51,694 nt of DNA from an uncultured Muribaculaceae bacterium (GCA_910586455.1 CAJUHX010000009.1:1-51694), one strand, 5' to 3'; positions 42,364-51,241 are shown, counted from the stretch's first letter. Numbers and translations: made by a program. The notes: generated from the letters alone by a model not told the origin.

Positions 42364-42385
42364 ATCCGTTCTATTTTTTTAAGCG

Positions 42386-42393
42386 CAAAATTA
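42386..42393 (-). promoter_or_regulatory. Host-type promoter box of the phage-derived pair
   Basis: The minus strand reads TAATTTTG, an exact TAnnTTTG match, giving a leader of about 17 nt to the 825-codon gene. It suggests the pair is transcribed by the main vegetative sigma factor. Confidence 0.68.
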
Positions 42394-42464
42394 ATCACGG
42401 CAGCATCGAGCATTGTCTGATAAAATTTCTTAAAACAACACTTCATCAGTTGAAAAAAAATGCG

Positions 42465-42472
42465 TAAATTTG
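42465..42472 (+). promoter_or_regulatory. hpt promoter box
   Basis: Plus strand TAAATTTG, an exact TAnnTTTG match. It lies downstream of the possible ATG at 42460, which is therefore excluded as the hpt start. Confidence 0.75.
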
Positions 42473-42495
42473 CACAAATTTTATTTTCACTAAAA

Positions 42496-43035
42496 ATGAA
42501 AGAAGTCACCTACGAAGGCATGACCTTCGAGCCCTATATTACCGCAGAAACCATTAAAAACCGTATCGCCGAAATCGGCCGCGATATCGTACGCGACTGC
42601 GGCAACACCAAGCCACTGTTCATATGTGTCCTCAACGGAGCTTTTCCGTTTGCCAGCGACCTATTCCGCGAGGTCGAGGACATCGACGCCGAAATCACCT
42701 TTGTACGCCTTAAATCGTACGACGGAATGGGCTCTACCGGCAAAGTCAAGGAAATGATGGGTCTGAAGGAAAACATCGAAGGTCGCAACGTTATCGTAGT
42801 GGAAGACATCGTCGACACCGGCCGCACCATAGCCGGGCTGCTCGAAACCCTGCGCGAACGCAAACCGGCTGCCCTGAAAGTGGCAACTCTCCTCTATAAA
42901 CCCGATGCGCTCGAATTCGACATCAAACCCGACTATATCGGCTTCGAGATTCCCAAGAAATTCATCATAGGCTTCGGACTTGACCTCAACGGCCTGGCCC
43001 GAAACCTCAAAGACATATACGTTTTAAAGGAGTAA
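42496..43035 (+). CDS. hpt: Hypoxanthine phosphoribosyltransferase
   Basis: 179 residues. Salvages hypoxanthine/guanine with PRPP. PRPP motif VIVVEDIVDTGRTIAG, the FVRLKSYDGMGSTGKV flexible loop, the LFICVLNGAFPFASDL block and the purine-binding PDYIGFEIPKKFIIGFGLD. Start at 42496 is set by the promoter at 42465-42472 and by the MKEVTYEGMTFEPYI beginning typical of the family. First gene of hpt-adk-ilvA; three bases separate it from adk. Confidence 0.95.
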   Translation: MKEVTYEGMTFEPYITAETIKNRIAEIGRDIVRDCGNTKPLFICVLNGAFPFASDLFREVEDIDAEITFVRLKSYDGMGSTGKVKEMMGLKENIEGRNVIVVEDIVDTGRTIAGLLETLRERKPAALKVATLLYKPDALEFDIKPDYIGFEIPKKFIIGFGLDLNGLARNLKDIYVLKE

Positions 43036-43038
43036 AAA

Positions 43039-43620
43039 ATGCTTAATGTTATTGTTTTCGGTGCTCCCGGCAGCGGCAAAGGCACTCAGAGCGAAAAACT
43101 TATAAATCAATACGGCCTTCACCACATAAGCACTGGCGAAGTGCTCCGCGACCATATCGCACGCGAAACCGAACTCGGCAAAATCGCCGACTCTTACATA
43201 TCAAAAGGACAGCTCATTCCCGACGACCTGATGGTTAAAGTCCTGGCACATGTCCTCGACAACAACCCCGAAAAAACTGCCAAAGGCGTAATCTTCGACG
43301 GGTTCCCCAGAACCATCCCTCAGGCACTCGAACTCAAAAAAATGCTCGCAGAGCGCAACACTTCGGTCAACGCGGTTATCGGACTGGAAGTATCTGAAGA
43401 CGACCTGATTCAGCGAATGCTGCGACGAGGTCAAGAATCGGGACGCGCCGACGACAACATCGACACAATCAAAAAACGACTCGACGTTTACCACAATCAG
43501 ACTTCACCACTCCGGGAGTACTACCTCAACGAAGGCCAGTACATACCCGTCGACGGTAACCGCAGCGTCGACGACATATTCGCCGACATTAAATCACATC
43601 TCGACAAACAGCTGAACTAA
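43039..43620 (+). CDS. adk: Adenylate kinase
   Basis: 193 residues. P-loop GAPGSGKGTQS, the NMP-binding FHHISTGEVLRDHI block, the signature VIFDGFPRTIPQA and the short LID RRGQESGRADDN typical of the small, zinc-free form. Interconverts ADP with ATP and AMP. Between hpt and ilvA, forming a purine-salvage pair with hpt. Confidence 0.96.
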   Translation: MLNVIVFGAPGSGKGTQSEKLINQYGLHHISTGEVLRDHIARETELGKIADSYISKGQLIPDDLMVKVLAHVLDNNPEKTAKGVIFDGFPRTIPQALELKKMLAERNTSVNAVIGLEVSEDDLIQRMLRRGQESGRADDNIDTIKKRLDVYHNQTSPLREYYLNEGQYIPVDGNRSVDDIFADIKSHLDKQLN

Positions 43621-43658
43621 CAGCCGCGAAACATCAAACCTACTAACATCTATAAACC

Positions 43659-44858
43659 ATGCCACTACAGATCAACGAGATTTTCAATGCGTCGGCTGTC
43701 CTGAAGGACGTCGCTCGCAAGACTACCGTAATTCCGGCGCCAAAAATCAATCCCGAAGCCGATATTTTTCTGAAGACCGAAAATCTCCAGCTTACCGGTT
43801 CGTTCAAACTCCGAGGCGCATACTACAAGATTTCGCAGCTCAGCGACGAAGAAAAAGCCCGCGGCGTTATCGCCTGCTCGGCAGGCAACCATGCCCAGGG
43901 TGTAGCCCTCGGAGCTACACACAACGGCATCAAGGCTCTGATCTGTCTTCCCGCCGGTGCCCCTATCTCAAAAGTAGAGGCCACCAAAGGCTACGGTGCC
44001 GACGTATGCCTCGTGCCCGGTGTATACGACGACGCCTACGCAAAAGCCATGGAGCTCCAGAAAGAGCATGGTTACACCTTCGTCCACCCATTCGACGACC
44101 CTCTGGTAATAGCAGGACAGGGCACAATAGGCCTTGAAATTCTCGAGCAGATGCCCGATGCCGAAGCCGTTATAGTGCCCATCGGCGGCGGTGGCCTCAT
44201 CGCAGGCGTAGCATTCGCCATCAAGACACTCCGCCCTGAAATCAAAGTCTACGGCGTACAGTCGGCCGGTGCTCCCTCCATGTTCCAGTCAGTAAAAGAA
44301 GGCCACCGTGTACACCTCGACCGTGTACAGACCATCGCTGACGGTATTGCAGTGAAAGAACCCGGCGAACTCACCTTCGAGCTTATAAATCAGTACGTCG
44401 ATGAAATCGTAACAGTTACCGACGAAGAAACCGCCGCCGCCATCCTGGCCCTGCTCGAGCAGCAGAAACTTGTGGCTGAAGGCGCCGGTGCGGTAGCCGT
44501 GGCAGCCGCCATGTTCAACAAGCTGCCCATAAAAGGCAAAAAGGTAGTCTGCCTGGTATCCGGCGGAAACGTCGACGTCACTACCCTCAGCCGCATCGTA
44601 AACCGAGGCCTCACCAAAAGCGGACGCAAATACTCATTCATAATCGATCTCGACGACAAGCCCGGCCAGCTCTCAGGTGTCTGCAACGTCGTAGCCGACC
44701 AGGGCGGCAACATACAGTCCGTGACCCATGAGCGCGTGAACACCGCCGCTGAAATCAACGGCTGCACCGTACGCGTCGAAATGGACACCCGCGATCAGGC
44801 CCACATCGACTCAATCCGTCAGGCCCTCCTCGCATCCGGCTTCAAAGTCACTAACTGA
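43659..44858 (+). CDS. ilvA: Threonine ammonia-lyase
   Basis: 399 residues, PLP enzyme of fold type II converting threonine to 2-oxobutyrate. PLP Lys in LTGSFKLRGAYY, the phosphate-binding PIGGGGLIAGVA and SAGNHAQGVALG blocks; a C-terminal ACT-like regulatory domain (about 330-399, FIIDLDDKPGQLSGVCNVV) implies allosteric control, as in forms with one ACT domain. Whether it serves isoleucine synthesis or threonine breakdown is not decided by sequence. It ends before the 22-bp perfect terminator. Confidence 0.93.
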   Translation: MPLQINEIFNASAVLKDVARKTTVIPAPKINPEADIFLKTENLQLTGSFKLRGAYYKISQLSDEEKARGVIACSAGNHAQGVALGATHNGIKALICLPAGAPISKVEATKGYGADVCLVPGVYDDAYAKAMELQKEHGYTFVHPFDDPLVIAGQGTIGLEILEQMPDAEAVIVPIGGGGLIAGVAFAIKTLRPEIKVYGVQSAGAPSMFQSVKEGHRVHLDRVQTIADGIAVKEPGELTFELINQYVDEIVTVTDEETAAAILALLEQQKLVAEGAGAVAVAAAMFNKLPIKGKKVVCLVSGGNVDVTTLSRIVNRGLTKSGRKYSFIIDLDDKPGQLSGVCNVVADQGGNIQSVTHERVNTAAEINGCTVRVEMDTRDQAHIDSIRQALLASGFKVTN

Positions 44859-44911
44859 CCACCAGGAGTGGAGGCCTCCCGGTCTTCACATTATCCTAAC
44901 TACCGGCAATA

Positions 44912-44958
44912 AACAACAACAGCGGCAGCATGCTAAGCATGCTGCCGCTGTTGTTGTT
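44912..44958. terminator. 22-bp perfect hairpin, bidirectional terminator
   Basis: Arms 44912-44933 and 44937-44958 are perfect complements over 22 bases with a 3-nt loop, flanked by repeated AAC/GTT trinucleotides. It lies between convergent ilvA and the CDP-alcohol transferase gene, 54 and 4 bp from their stops, and can serve both strands. Confidence 0.88.
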
Positions 44959-44961
44959 ATC

Positions 44962-45882
44962 TTAGTCCTCCAGCACCGTGCGGCATAGCCGCTCATGCTT
45001 CATGCGGGTGTACAGCAACACTACGTTGAATACCGTAAGCTCCACAAGGAAGTAAACCCAGGGCACATTCAGCAGCAGGCACACAAACAAGGTGATACAA
45101 CGCCAGTTAAATGTCATAAAGTTCTCCCACTTGCACAGCGGAAAACTTAGCGGCAGAAAACGGCGGCGTATCTTATCATAGGCCGGGGCGCCCTCATCGA
45201 GACCTCGTATCCGGTCTTTCAGACGTTGGAAATTTGGAGTGCTGCGCTCCTGTTTCCGGGTATATCCCAGATAAAACCAGTCGACCACCGCCTGAAACCA
45301 CTTGCCCTCGGCCTTCGACTTCTGCCAGCGCTCGCGCACCTCGGCAGCCGAGTCAAGCTCGCTGCCGCTCTTGCCCTTGAGGAAGAACAGATGCGCCTGG
45401 CGGTAATAGTCGGCCAATGCAGCCTGCTGAGCGTGGCAGGCGCCTGCAAGAGCGGCTATAACCCATATCAGCCAGGGATGCTCGTAAAAGAATGGCACGT
45501 CGCGCATAGTGCGCAGGCAGATGGCTATGTAGATGCTCACAAACCATACATCGCCTGCAGCGCCGTCGAGTATGCGGCCAAGCTTGGAGAACTGGCCCGT
45601 AAGGCGTGCCAGCTGGCCGTCGGCACTATCATAACTGTTGGCCCATATCAGCAGGAACATTCCCAGCAAGGTAATCCATATATTGCTGTAATAGAAACAT
45701 ACTGCCGCGCCGACACCCAGAAACATCGAGGCTATGGTCACAACATTAGGGTGGACACCAAGCTTGCGGAACAGCCATGCCCATGCAAAACCTATGGGCC
45801 GATAGAAGCAGAGGTCGATATTCTCCTCGGTATCGCTCGATTTCAGCGTCGAGCGGTACTCTTCAGCAATGCTCTTAAACAT
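44962..45882 (-). CDS. CDP-alcohol phosphatidyltransferase family protein
   Basis: 306 residues with about six membrane segments. The family motif D-x2-DG-x2-AR-x8-G-x3-D-x3-D is complete: DSADGQLARLTGQFSKLGRI followed by LDGAAGD. Such enzymes condense a CDP-activated molecule with an alcohol. Its start overlaps the nucleotidyltransferase gene by eight bases, so the two are translationally linked and probably consecutive in one pathway: the partner makes a CDP- or other NDP-activated headgroup and this enzyme transfers it to or from a lipid. An N-terminal soluble extension of about 30 residues and a long loop (about 160-235) are unusual for simple lipid synthases. Confidence 0.85.
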   Translation of the reverse strand: MFKSIAEEYRSTLKSSDTEENIDLCFYRPIGFAWAWLFRKLGVHPNVVTIASMFLGVGAAVCFYYSNIWITLLGMFLLIWANSYDSADGQLARLTGQFSKLGRILDGAAGDVWFVSIYIAICLRTMRDVPFFYEHPWLIWVIAALAGACHAQQAALADYYRQAHLFFLKGKSGSELDSAAEVRERWQKSKAEGKWFQAVVDWFYLGYTRKQERSTPNFQRLKDRIRGLDEGAPAYDKIRRRFLPLSFPLCKWENFMTFNWRCITLFVCLLLNVPWVYFLVELTVFNVVLLYTRMKHERLCRTVLED

Positions 45883-46600
45883 TTACACTGCAGTTTAGCT
45901 CATTTATAAATTCATTTGCCTGACCGAGGTCGTGCAGATTGTCGATGTCGAAAGCCCGGCTGAACTCAAACGGCAGCACCTTTATGGCCGTACGTGTGGC
46001 CAGAGTGCGCTGGAAATCGCTCAGCGACTCCGGATAGTGACCGCTGTTTTTAACCGCATCCATACACTCGCGGTCAAGGCCGTACAGACCCGCCGACACT
46101 ATGGCCCCCCCGGCAAAGGGCTCGCCGCCGTAGCGGTAGTCGATAATCTCGCCCTCGCCGTTTATACGGGCGTAGAGCGGGCTTTCGTCGTCGATATAGC
46201 GTGTCAGACCCATCACCGACTCGTCGGCAGCCATTTCCTCTACAGCTTTGGCGTATGCGCGAAACTCGCCTAAGGGAAAAATAGTGTCTACCGTCATGCC
46301 TATGAATTTGCCGTCAAGACAATTGGTGGCAGCCAACAGGCTCTCGTATGAGTTTTCGGTAATGACAGGATTAATCACCACATTACCGTATTTCGCTCTG
46401 AGGCTCTCCAGATAAGGAATAAAACCCTCCATACGCGGATTAGCCGCAATGCTGATTGTTTCGGCTCCACAATTCTGAAGAAGTTCTACAAGGCGTCCGA
46501 TCATGGGCTGGCCCATAACTTCTATCATCGGTTTGGGGGTAGCCACTCCCTCTTTCACAAAGCGGCTGCCATGACCGCCGGCTAAAATTGCATATTTCAT
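45875..46600 (-). CDS. Nucleotidyltransferase family protein
   Basis: 241 residues, Rossmann-like NTP transferase. N-terminal LAGGHGSRFVKEG and TPKPMIEVMGQPMI match the family Gly-rich and PKP motifs; MTVDTIFP provides the metal Asp. It resembles sugar-1-phosphate or inositol-1-phosphate cytidylyl/uridylyl transferases; the exact substrate is not visible. It has its own promoter (46627-46634) and is coupled to the CDP-alcohol transferase. Confidence 0.88.
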   Translation of the reverse strand: MKYAILAGGHGSRFVKEGVATPKPMIEVMGQPMIGRLVELLQNCGAETISIAANPRMEGFIPYLESLRAKYGNVVINPVITENSYESLLAATNCLDGKFIGMTVDTIFPLGEFRAYAKAVEEMAADESVMGLTRYIDDESPLYARINGEGEIIDYRYGGEPFAGGAIVSAGLYGLDRECMDAVKNSGHYPESLSDFQRTLATRTAIKVLPFEFSRAFDIDNLHDLGQANEFINELNCSVNV

Positions 46601-46626
46601 ATCAGTAATAATCAGTTAAACTCAAC

Positions 46627-46634
46627 CAAACATA
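46627..46634 (-). promoter_or_regulatory. Promoter box of the nucleotidyltransferase pair
   Basis: The minus strand reads TATGTTTG, an exact TAnnTTTG match 27 bp before the start. A small hairpin (46640-46657) lies between it and the dgt stop. Confidence 0.68.
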
Positions 46635-46639
46635 GGTGT

Positions 46640-46657
46640 GGAGGCATCCTTGCCTCC
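46640..46657 (-). terminator. Small hairpin after dgt
   Basis: Arms GGAGGCA (46640-46646) and TGCCTCC (46651-46657) pair perfectly with a 4-nt loop, 18 bp after the dgt stop. No T-run follows, so it is a weak terminator candidate. Confidence 0.4.
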
Positions 46658-46674
46658 TCAGTATAAAAACTAAA

Positions 46675-48012
46675 CTATACCGCCGGCAGAGTGCTGCCGT
46701 TGAGCTTGCGGTAAAGGTCGAGGGCATACACATCGGTCATGGCGCTTATGTGGTCAACAACGGCCTGCAGCCGACCGTAAAGTGCGGGTGCCTCGACATC
46801 GTATTGCCGTGGCACCTGCGACAGCAGCAGACGCGAGTAGTTCAACTCGGGCCTCACCACGGCGTTTACAAGTATATCCAGCAGGTCGGTGATAATTCGG
46901 TTACCTGCCAGCTCTATGTCCACAACATCTGAGGCACAATAGATTTTCCGCCACGACATTTCGTTGCAGCGAGCATAGGCCTCGCACTCGATGCCGCTTA
47001 TATTTTTCAGCAGCGAACCCTCGAACTCGCCTGCAAGGATGCTCTCTTCACTGGCTATGAAGCACTCCGCACAACGCTCCACCAGCGCTCCTATCACACA
47101 TGAGCGCAGATAGGCCACCTGCTCGTTGGGGTCGTCGACACGCATCATGTTCTTCACTATGCGGCTGCGGCGCTCGCCCTCGAAGTAGCCTAAGAGCAGG
47201 TCGGTGATTTCGGCAGTGGTGATGATGCGCAGTTTGTGGGCATCCTCAAGGTCCATAACCTCGTAGCATATATCATCGGCGGCCTCGACTATATATACCA
47301 GCGGATGGCGTGCATATCGCAGCGGCTCGTCCTCGGCACTCAGCCGTCGCAGGCCCAGTTCGTCGGCCACTCGCTGATAGCTCTCTACCTCGCTGGTAAA
47401 GAACCCGAACTTGCCCTTTTTGCCTGCCAAAAGCGACTCGTACGGATATTTCACCACCGAAGCCAGGGTGCTGTAGGTCATGGCGAAACCGCCTTCACGA
47501 CGGCCTTTGAACCTGTTGGTAAGCACCCGGAAGGCGTTGGCATTGCCTTCGAAGTTTATAAAGTCGGCCCATTGGCGCGGGCTTAGCCGATGTTCGAGAA
47601 CTTTGCCGGCGCCCTCGCTGAAAAATGTGCCTATGGCTTTCTCGCCACTGTGTCCGAAGGGCGGATTGCCAAGGTCGTGGGCCAGGCAGGCGGCGGCAAC
47701 TATGTCGCCAAGGTGGTGCAACTCGCCATGCCACGGTTCGGAGGCATACTTGGCGCGCAGAGCCAGCGATATATTGTCGGCCATCGACTTGCCCACGCAG
47801 GCTACCTCCATGGAATGGGTCAGGCGGTTATGCACAAATATGCTGCCGGGCAACGGAAACACCTGTGTTTTGTTCTGCAGTCTGCGGAAAGGCGACGAAA
47901 ACACCAGTCGGTCGTAATCACGGCGGAAGTCGGTGCGGGTAGCACTTTTCTTAGGGTCGTGATAGTGTTCCAGACCAAAACGCTTGTCGCTTATGAGTCT
48001 ATTCCATTCCAT
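46675..48012 (-). CDS. dgt: Deoxyguanosinetriphosphate triphosphohydrolase-like protein
   Basis: 445 residues, HD-domain enzyme releasing triphosphate from dNTPs, controlling dNTP pools. N-terminal SSPFRRLQNKTQVFPL, then RLTHSMEV (H66) and LAHDLGNPPFGHSGE (H112, D113), and a late Asp in IVEAADDICYEVMDLEDAH. The SPFRRLQ start is the family hallmark. Two bases after the SpoU methyltransferase stop, so part of the run SPOR-SpoU-dgt. Confidence 0.93.
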   Translation of the reverse strand: MEWNRLISDKRFGLEHYHDPKKSATRTDFRRDYDRLVFSSPFRRLQNKTQVFPLPGSIFVHNRLTHSMEVACVGKSMADNISLALRAKYASEPWHGELHHLGDIVAAACLAHDLGNPPFGHSGEKAIGTFFSEGAGKVLEHRLSPRQWADFINFEGNANAFRVLTNRFKGRREGGFAMTYSTLASVVKYPYESLLAGKKGKFGFFTSEVESYQRVADELGLRRLSAEDEPLRYARHPLVYIVEAADDICYEVMDLEDAHKLRIITTAEITDLLLGYFEGERRSRIVKNMMRVDDPNEQVAYLRSCVIGALVERCAECFIASEESILAGEFEGSLLKNISGIECEAYARCNEMSWRKIYCASDVVDIELAGNRIITDLLDILVNAVVRPELNYSRLLLSQVPRQYDVEAPALYGRLQAVVDHISAMTDVYALDLYRKLNGSTLPAV

Positions 48013-48014
48013 AA

Positions 48015-48815
48015 TCAGTTATTTTTTAGTTCCCAGAAAGCTATTGCCGAAGCGGCTGCCACGTTCAGCGAGTCAACACCGTATGCCATGGGTATCTTCA
48101 CCACATAGTCGCTGGCGTCGATTACGCTCTGCTCCAGGCCGTCGCCCTCGGTGCCCAGTATTATACCAAGGCGTTCCTCGGCGCGCAGAGCGGCATCATC
48201 GATTCCTACGCTGCGGTCGGTCAGAGCCATGGCGGCGGTGCGAAAACCCAGCGCATGCAGAGCCGATACGGCAGGGCCGTCGAGCCACGCCCACGGAATC
48301 AGAAACACCGAACCCATGCTCACCCGCACAGAGCGCCGGTTCAGCGGGTCGCAACTGGTGCGTGTCAGCAGCACGGCATCCATGCCCAGCGCGGCTGCAC
48401 TGCGGAATATGGCGCCTATGTTGGTGGTGTCGGTCACACTGTCGATTACAGCCACACGCCGGGCGTTCCTGCACACCTCCGCCGCAGTTCGCCCTGCCGG
48501 ACGCCGCATGGCGCAGAGTACTCCGCGGGTAAGCATATAGCCTGTCAGTCCGGCAAGTAGTGCGCGCTCGCCGGTGTACACCGGTATATCGCCGCAGCGG
48601 GCTATTATGTCGCGGGCATCACCATTGATATGCCGGCGCTCGCACAGCAGCGACAGCGGCTCATATCCGGCGCGCAAAGCCACATCGATTACCTTGGGAC
48701 TCTCGGCTATGAACACGGCATTGGCCGGGTCCAGACGGTTGCGAAGCTGGGCTTCGGTCAGACGTCCGTACACGGCCACACGTTCATCGGCAAGGTCTGT
48801 TATCTCATTTATCAT
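48015..48815 (-). CDS. TrmH/SpoU family RNA 2'-O-methyltransferase
   Basis: 266 residues. N-terminal substrate-binding domain (about 30-95, L30e-like), then the SPOUT knot with motif 1 DSVTDTTNIGAIFRSAAALG (catalytic Arg, Asn), motif 2 IILGTEGDGL and motif 3 IPMAYGVDSLNVAAASAIAF. Methylates rRNA or tRNA; the target is not determinable here. It overlaps the SPOR lipoprotein gene by four bases. Confidence 0.92.
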   Translation of the reverse strand: MINEITDLADERVAVYGRLTEAQLRNRLDPANAVFIAESPKVIDVALRAGYEPLSLLCERRHINGDARDIIARCGDIPVYTGERALLAGLTGYMLTRGVLCAMRRPAGRTAAEVCRNARRVAVIDSVTDTTNIGAIFRSAAALGMDAVLLTRTSCDPLNRRSVRVSMGSVFLIPWAWLDGPAVSALHALGFRTAAMALTDRSVGIDDAALRAEERLGIILGTEGDGLEQSVIDASDYVVKIPMAYGVDSLNVAAASAIAFWELKNN

Positions 48816-49324
48816 CTTCCGGCTCGTTGAAGTATATATGGCACCGGAGGCTTCATGCCCACCGGCCGGTCGGCTTCAAGACGGCGCAGTGCCTCTACAG
48901 CGGCAGCGGCATCGTTATGGCTCGACGATATAACATAATAATAAGGCTCTGAAGTCTGCACGACAAACGAAGCCGGATAGCCTGCCTCAAACAGGCGCTC
49001 GCGCATCGACTTGGCCGTAAACAGCTGTTTGAACTGCCCCGCCACCACATTGTAGCGCATCAGGCTTTCGTTGATACCGCCGCCGTCGGGTGTCACCTTT
49101 ACATGCTGCACCTTCACATCCACCGTATCTTTGCCCACTACCAGCTGCTGCATGGCAAAATCGCGGCGGGCACGGCCATATATGGTACTGTCCAGGTCGG
49201 CATCGGCAGCTTCCCGGGCCTCCACCGCCTTCTCGTAAGCTTGGCGGTAATTGTTCTCATTGGTCTTGCAGCCCCATAGCAGAGGCAGGCAGAGCAACAT
49301 TAATAATAGAAACCTTGTGTACAT
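48812..49324 (-). CDS. SPOR-domain lipoprotein
   Basis: 170 residues. Lipoprotein signal LLLMLLCLPLLWGCK (Cys about 19), a short helical linker, then a C-terminal SPOR domain (about 95-160: YNVVAGQFKQLFTAKSMRER, AGYPASFVVQTSEPYYYVIS) that binds septal peptidoglycan stripped of stem peptides. The start at 49324 is chosen because it begins the lipoprotein signal; an upstream Met at 49399 lacks one. Its stop overlaps the SpoU methyltransferase start. Confidence 0.83.
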   Translation of the reverse strand: MYTRFLLLMLLCLPLLWGCKTNENNYRQAYEKAVEAREAADADLDSTIYGRARRDFAMQQLVVGKDTVDVKVQHVKVTPDGGGINESLMRYNVVAGQFKQLFTAKSMRERLFEAGYPASFVVQTSEPYYYVISSSHNDAAAAVEALRRLEADRPVGMKPPVPYILQRAGR

Positions 49325-49395
49325 AATCTTCAAAATAGAAACCTCCGACAAACCGTATGCGCCGCCTGTCATGCGCGCGGGCACAGTGTTGCCAA

Positions 49396-49899
49396 TCATA
49401 TCTTCACCTTCCCAAGTTCGATAACTTCAAGGTCGCGCATAGTATCGCCATCGATTACCAATCGGATCAGTGTGCGCTCCTTCTGCCAGCCATGATAGCC
49501 GGCAGCCCCCGGATTCACGTGCAGCAAATCCAGCTCATGGTCGTACATCACCTTCAGTATATGGCTGTGGCCGCATACCATCAGTTTCGGACGCGCCTCC
49601 ACAAGCATGCGGCGTACCCCGGGAGCATAACGCCCGGGGTAGCCGCCTATATGGGTCAGCCATACTTTCACTCCTTCTACCGCAAAGCTGTCGACCTCCG
49701 GAAATTCACGGGCTACATGGCCCGAATCGATATTTCCGCGGACGGCCCGCACTACAGGACACACCGACCGCAGACGCTCGATTACGCTCATATCTCCCAC
49801 ATCGCCGGCGTGCCATATCTGGTCACAGTCCTTGAAGTGGATGGCGAAGCGGTCATCCCAGCAGCTGTGTGTATCTGAAAGTATGCCTATCAGTTGCAT
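49396..49899 (-). CDS. YfcE-type metallophosphoesterase
   Basis: 167 residues. Calcineurin-like metal motifs ILSDTHSCWD, WHAGDVGDMS, VRGNID and VCGHSH...LLHVNPGAAG are all present, in the order of the small YfcE/MJ0936 phosphodiesterase group. Substrate unknown. It begins 23 bp after the C1 peptidase stop with no clear promoter between; the bases 49908-49917 form a palindrome TGTTTAAACA. Confidence 0.9.
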   Translation of the reverse strand: MQLIGILSDTHSCWDDRFAIHFKDCDQIWHAGDVGDMSVIERLRSVCPVVRAVRGNIDSGHVAREFPEVDSFAVEGVKVWLTHIGGYPGRYAPGVRRMLVEARPKLMVCGHSHILKVMYDHELDLLHVNPGAAGYHGWQKERTLIRLVIDGDTMRDLEVIELGKVKI

Positions 49900-49922
49900 T
49901 TAGAGCTTGTTTAAACAGCCTA

Positions 49923-51161
49923 TTATTTCACGCCCATTTTCTTTGCTATGCTCTTGGGCACGGCATTCTTATGAACCATTATGTTCATGGTCTTGGCCAG
50001 GAAGTAAGGCTCCGAAACATAGAAGAAACCGCCATAAATATGATTGGTATCCCACGAGTTTTTAACCTTATAGTAGCGGTTGCCCTTCTGGTCGGTAGCG
50101 ATACCCACCAGCTCCATGCCGTGGTCGTCGGTAGTTTCCTGGCTGTCGAACATCTCCTGACGCAGTTCCTGAGTCACCTCGATTTCGTCAACCGGGCCCT
50201 GGAAGCTATACTTGTCGTTGTTCTTCTCAGCAGCTGTAAGCTTCACCCAACGCGAAAGTTCACTGTCGTTCATATCACCTTCGGTCTTGCCCTTGGGCAT
50301 CAGCGCCACGCCGTCGCGCCACTTGAAACCGCCCTCGCTGACGTCGGCAGCCCATACAACAGGGTAACCGTTCTGCAGTGCATTGTCTACTATTGCCTTC
50401 ATCTCCTCCATGGGCACATTGTGATACTGACCGTTGAGCCAGTTATCGGGCACTTCTACGGCGAATGGCTTGTAGAACGGATGATGTGTGAACGATGTCA
50501 CCGCCACATAATCCTCGGGATTAATACCGAGCGACTTGGCATACGACTGCGGCGTGTAGGTCTTGCCTTTGTATGTGAAAGTTTCGGGCACCGGACCCAG
50601 ATAAGCGTCAAGAATGCCGTTGAGTGCTTTCTTCCATGCGCTGCTTACCTTGCGGTTGGGCTTCGACACCACGGTCTTTACAAGTCCGGCCAGTACTCCG
50701 TCGAATTCACCGTGTACATGCTTGTCCTCGCCATACTGAAGGCCGGTGTACACTTCTTCGGGCACCGCGCCGTAACGCTCCCACACATAGGGCACGTCAA
50801 GAATCGAGCCTCCGGCAGCGAAATTGCACTCGCCGTAGTTGCGCACAAAGCGGTCGGCCTTGTCGGCATAGCAATAGCGTACGGTAAACATCTCGCTCAG
50901 GTCGAGGCTGTCCCCACCCATACGCAGAATCTCGTCCTCGAAAAACGAAGTTCCTGCGAAGCACCAGCATGTACCCGATTTATTCTGGTTCTTAACCGAG
51001 GTGGTAGGCACAACGGCTACATCGGTAAACACAAATTTCTCGACCGAATCTGCCGCGGCTGTATCTGCCGGAGCTTCAATCATATCCAGACGATAGTCCA
51101 GACCGCCGGCCTGAACACACAACGCTGCCGTCAAGGCAGCGGGTATCAACAGTTTTTTCAT
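49923..51161 (-). CDS. Exported C1-family cysteine peptidase (bleomycin hydrolase-like)
   Basis: 412 residues with a signal peptide (1-18, ALCVQAGG), so it acts in the periplasm or outside, unlike cytoplasmic PepC. Papain-like catalytic set: NQNKSGTCWCFAG (Gln59, C65), the His in TTDDHGMELVGI and the Asn in YKVKNSWD. The Met at 51161 is preferred because the one at 51185 overlaps the promoter box. It may be an aminopeptidase or a general peptidase for host or dietary protein. Own promoter at 51183-51190. Confidence 0.93.
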   Translation of the reverse strand: MKKLLIPAALTAALCVQAGGLDYRLDMIEAPADTAAADSVEKFVFTDVAVVPTTSVKNQNKSGTCWCFAGTSFFEDEILRMGGDSLDLSEMFTVRYCYADKADRFVRNYGECNFAAGGSILDVPYVWERYGAVPEEVYTGLQYGEDKHVHGEFDGVLAGLVKTVVSKPNRKVSSAWKKALNGILDAYLGPVPETFTYKGKTYTPQSYAKSLGINPEDYVAVTSFTHHPFYKPFAVEVPDNWLNGQYHNVPMEEMKAIVDNALQNGYPVVWAADVSEGGFKWRDGVALMPKGKTEGDMNDSELSRWVKLTAAEKNNDKYSFQGPVDEIEVTQELRQEMFDSQETTDDHGMELVGIATDQKGNRYYKVKNSWDTNHIYGGFFYVSEPYFLAKTMNIMVHKNAVPKSIAKKMGVK

Positions 51162-51182
51162 AATGATAGAGTTAGTTTTTTG

Positions 51183-51190
51183 CAAAGATA
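51183..51190 (-). promoter_or_regulatory. C1 peptidase promoter box
   Basis: The minus strand reads TATCTTTG, an exact TAnnTTTG match, giving a leader of about 15-20 nt. Confidence 0.72.
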
Positions 51191-51241
51191 GTCAAAATTA
51201 ATTACTTGTCAAAAAGGCTGCATTATAAAAAGACAAAAAGA

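Noticed and set aside
37980..42480. Attachment-site repeats around the terminase pair
   Set aside because: By eye no direct repeat of useful length flanks the two genes, and no integrase is present.
42460..42495. Upstream ATG for hpt
   Set aside because: It precedes the exact promoter box at 42465-42472, so it would not be in the transcript.
49869..51191. Plus-strand open frame of 440 codons
   Set aside because: Antisense to the C1 peptidase; the peptidase frame has catalytic motifs and a promoter, this one has none.
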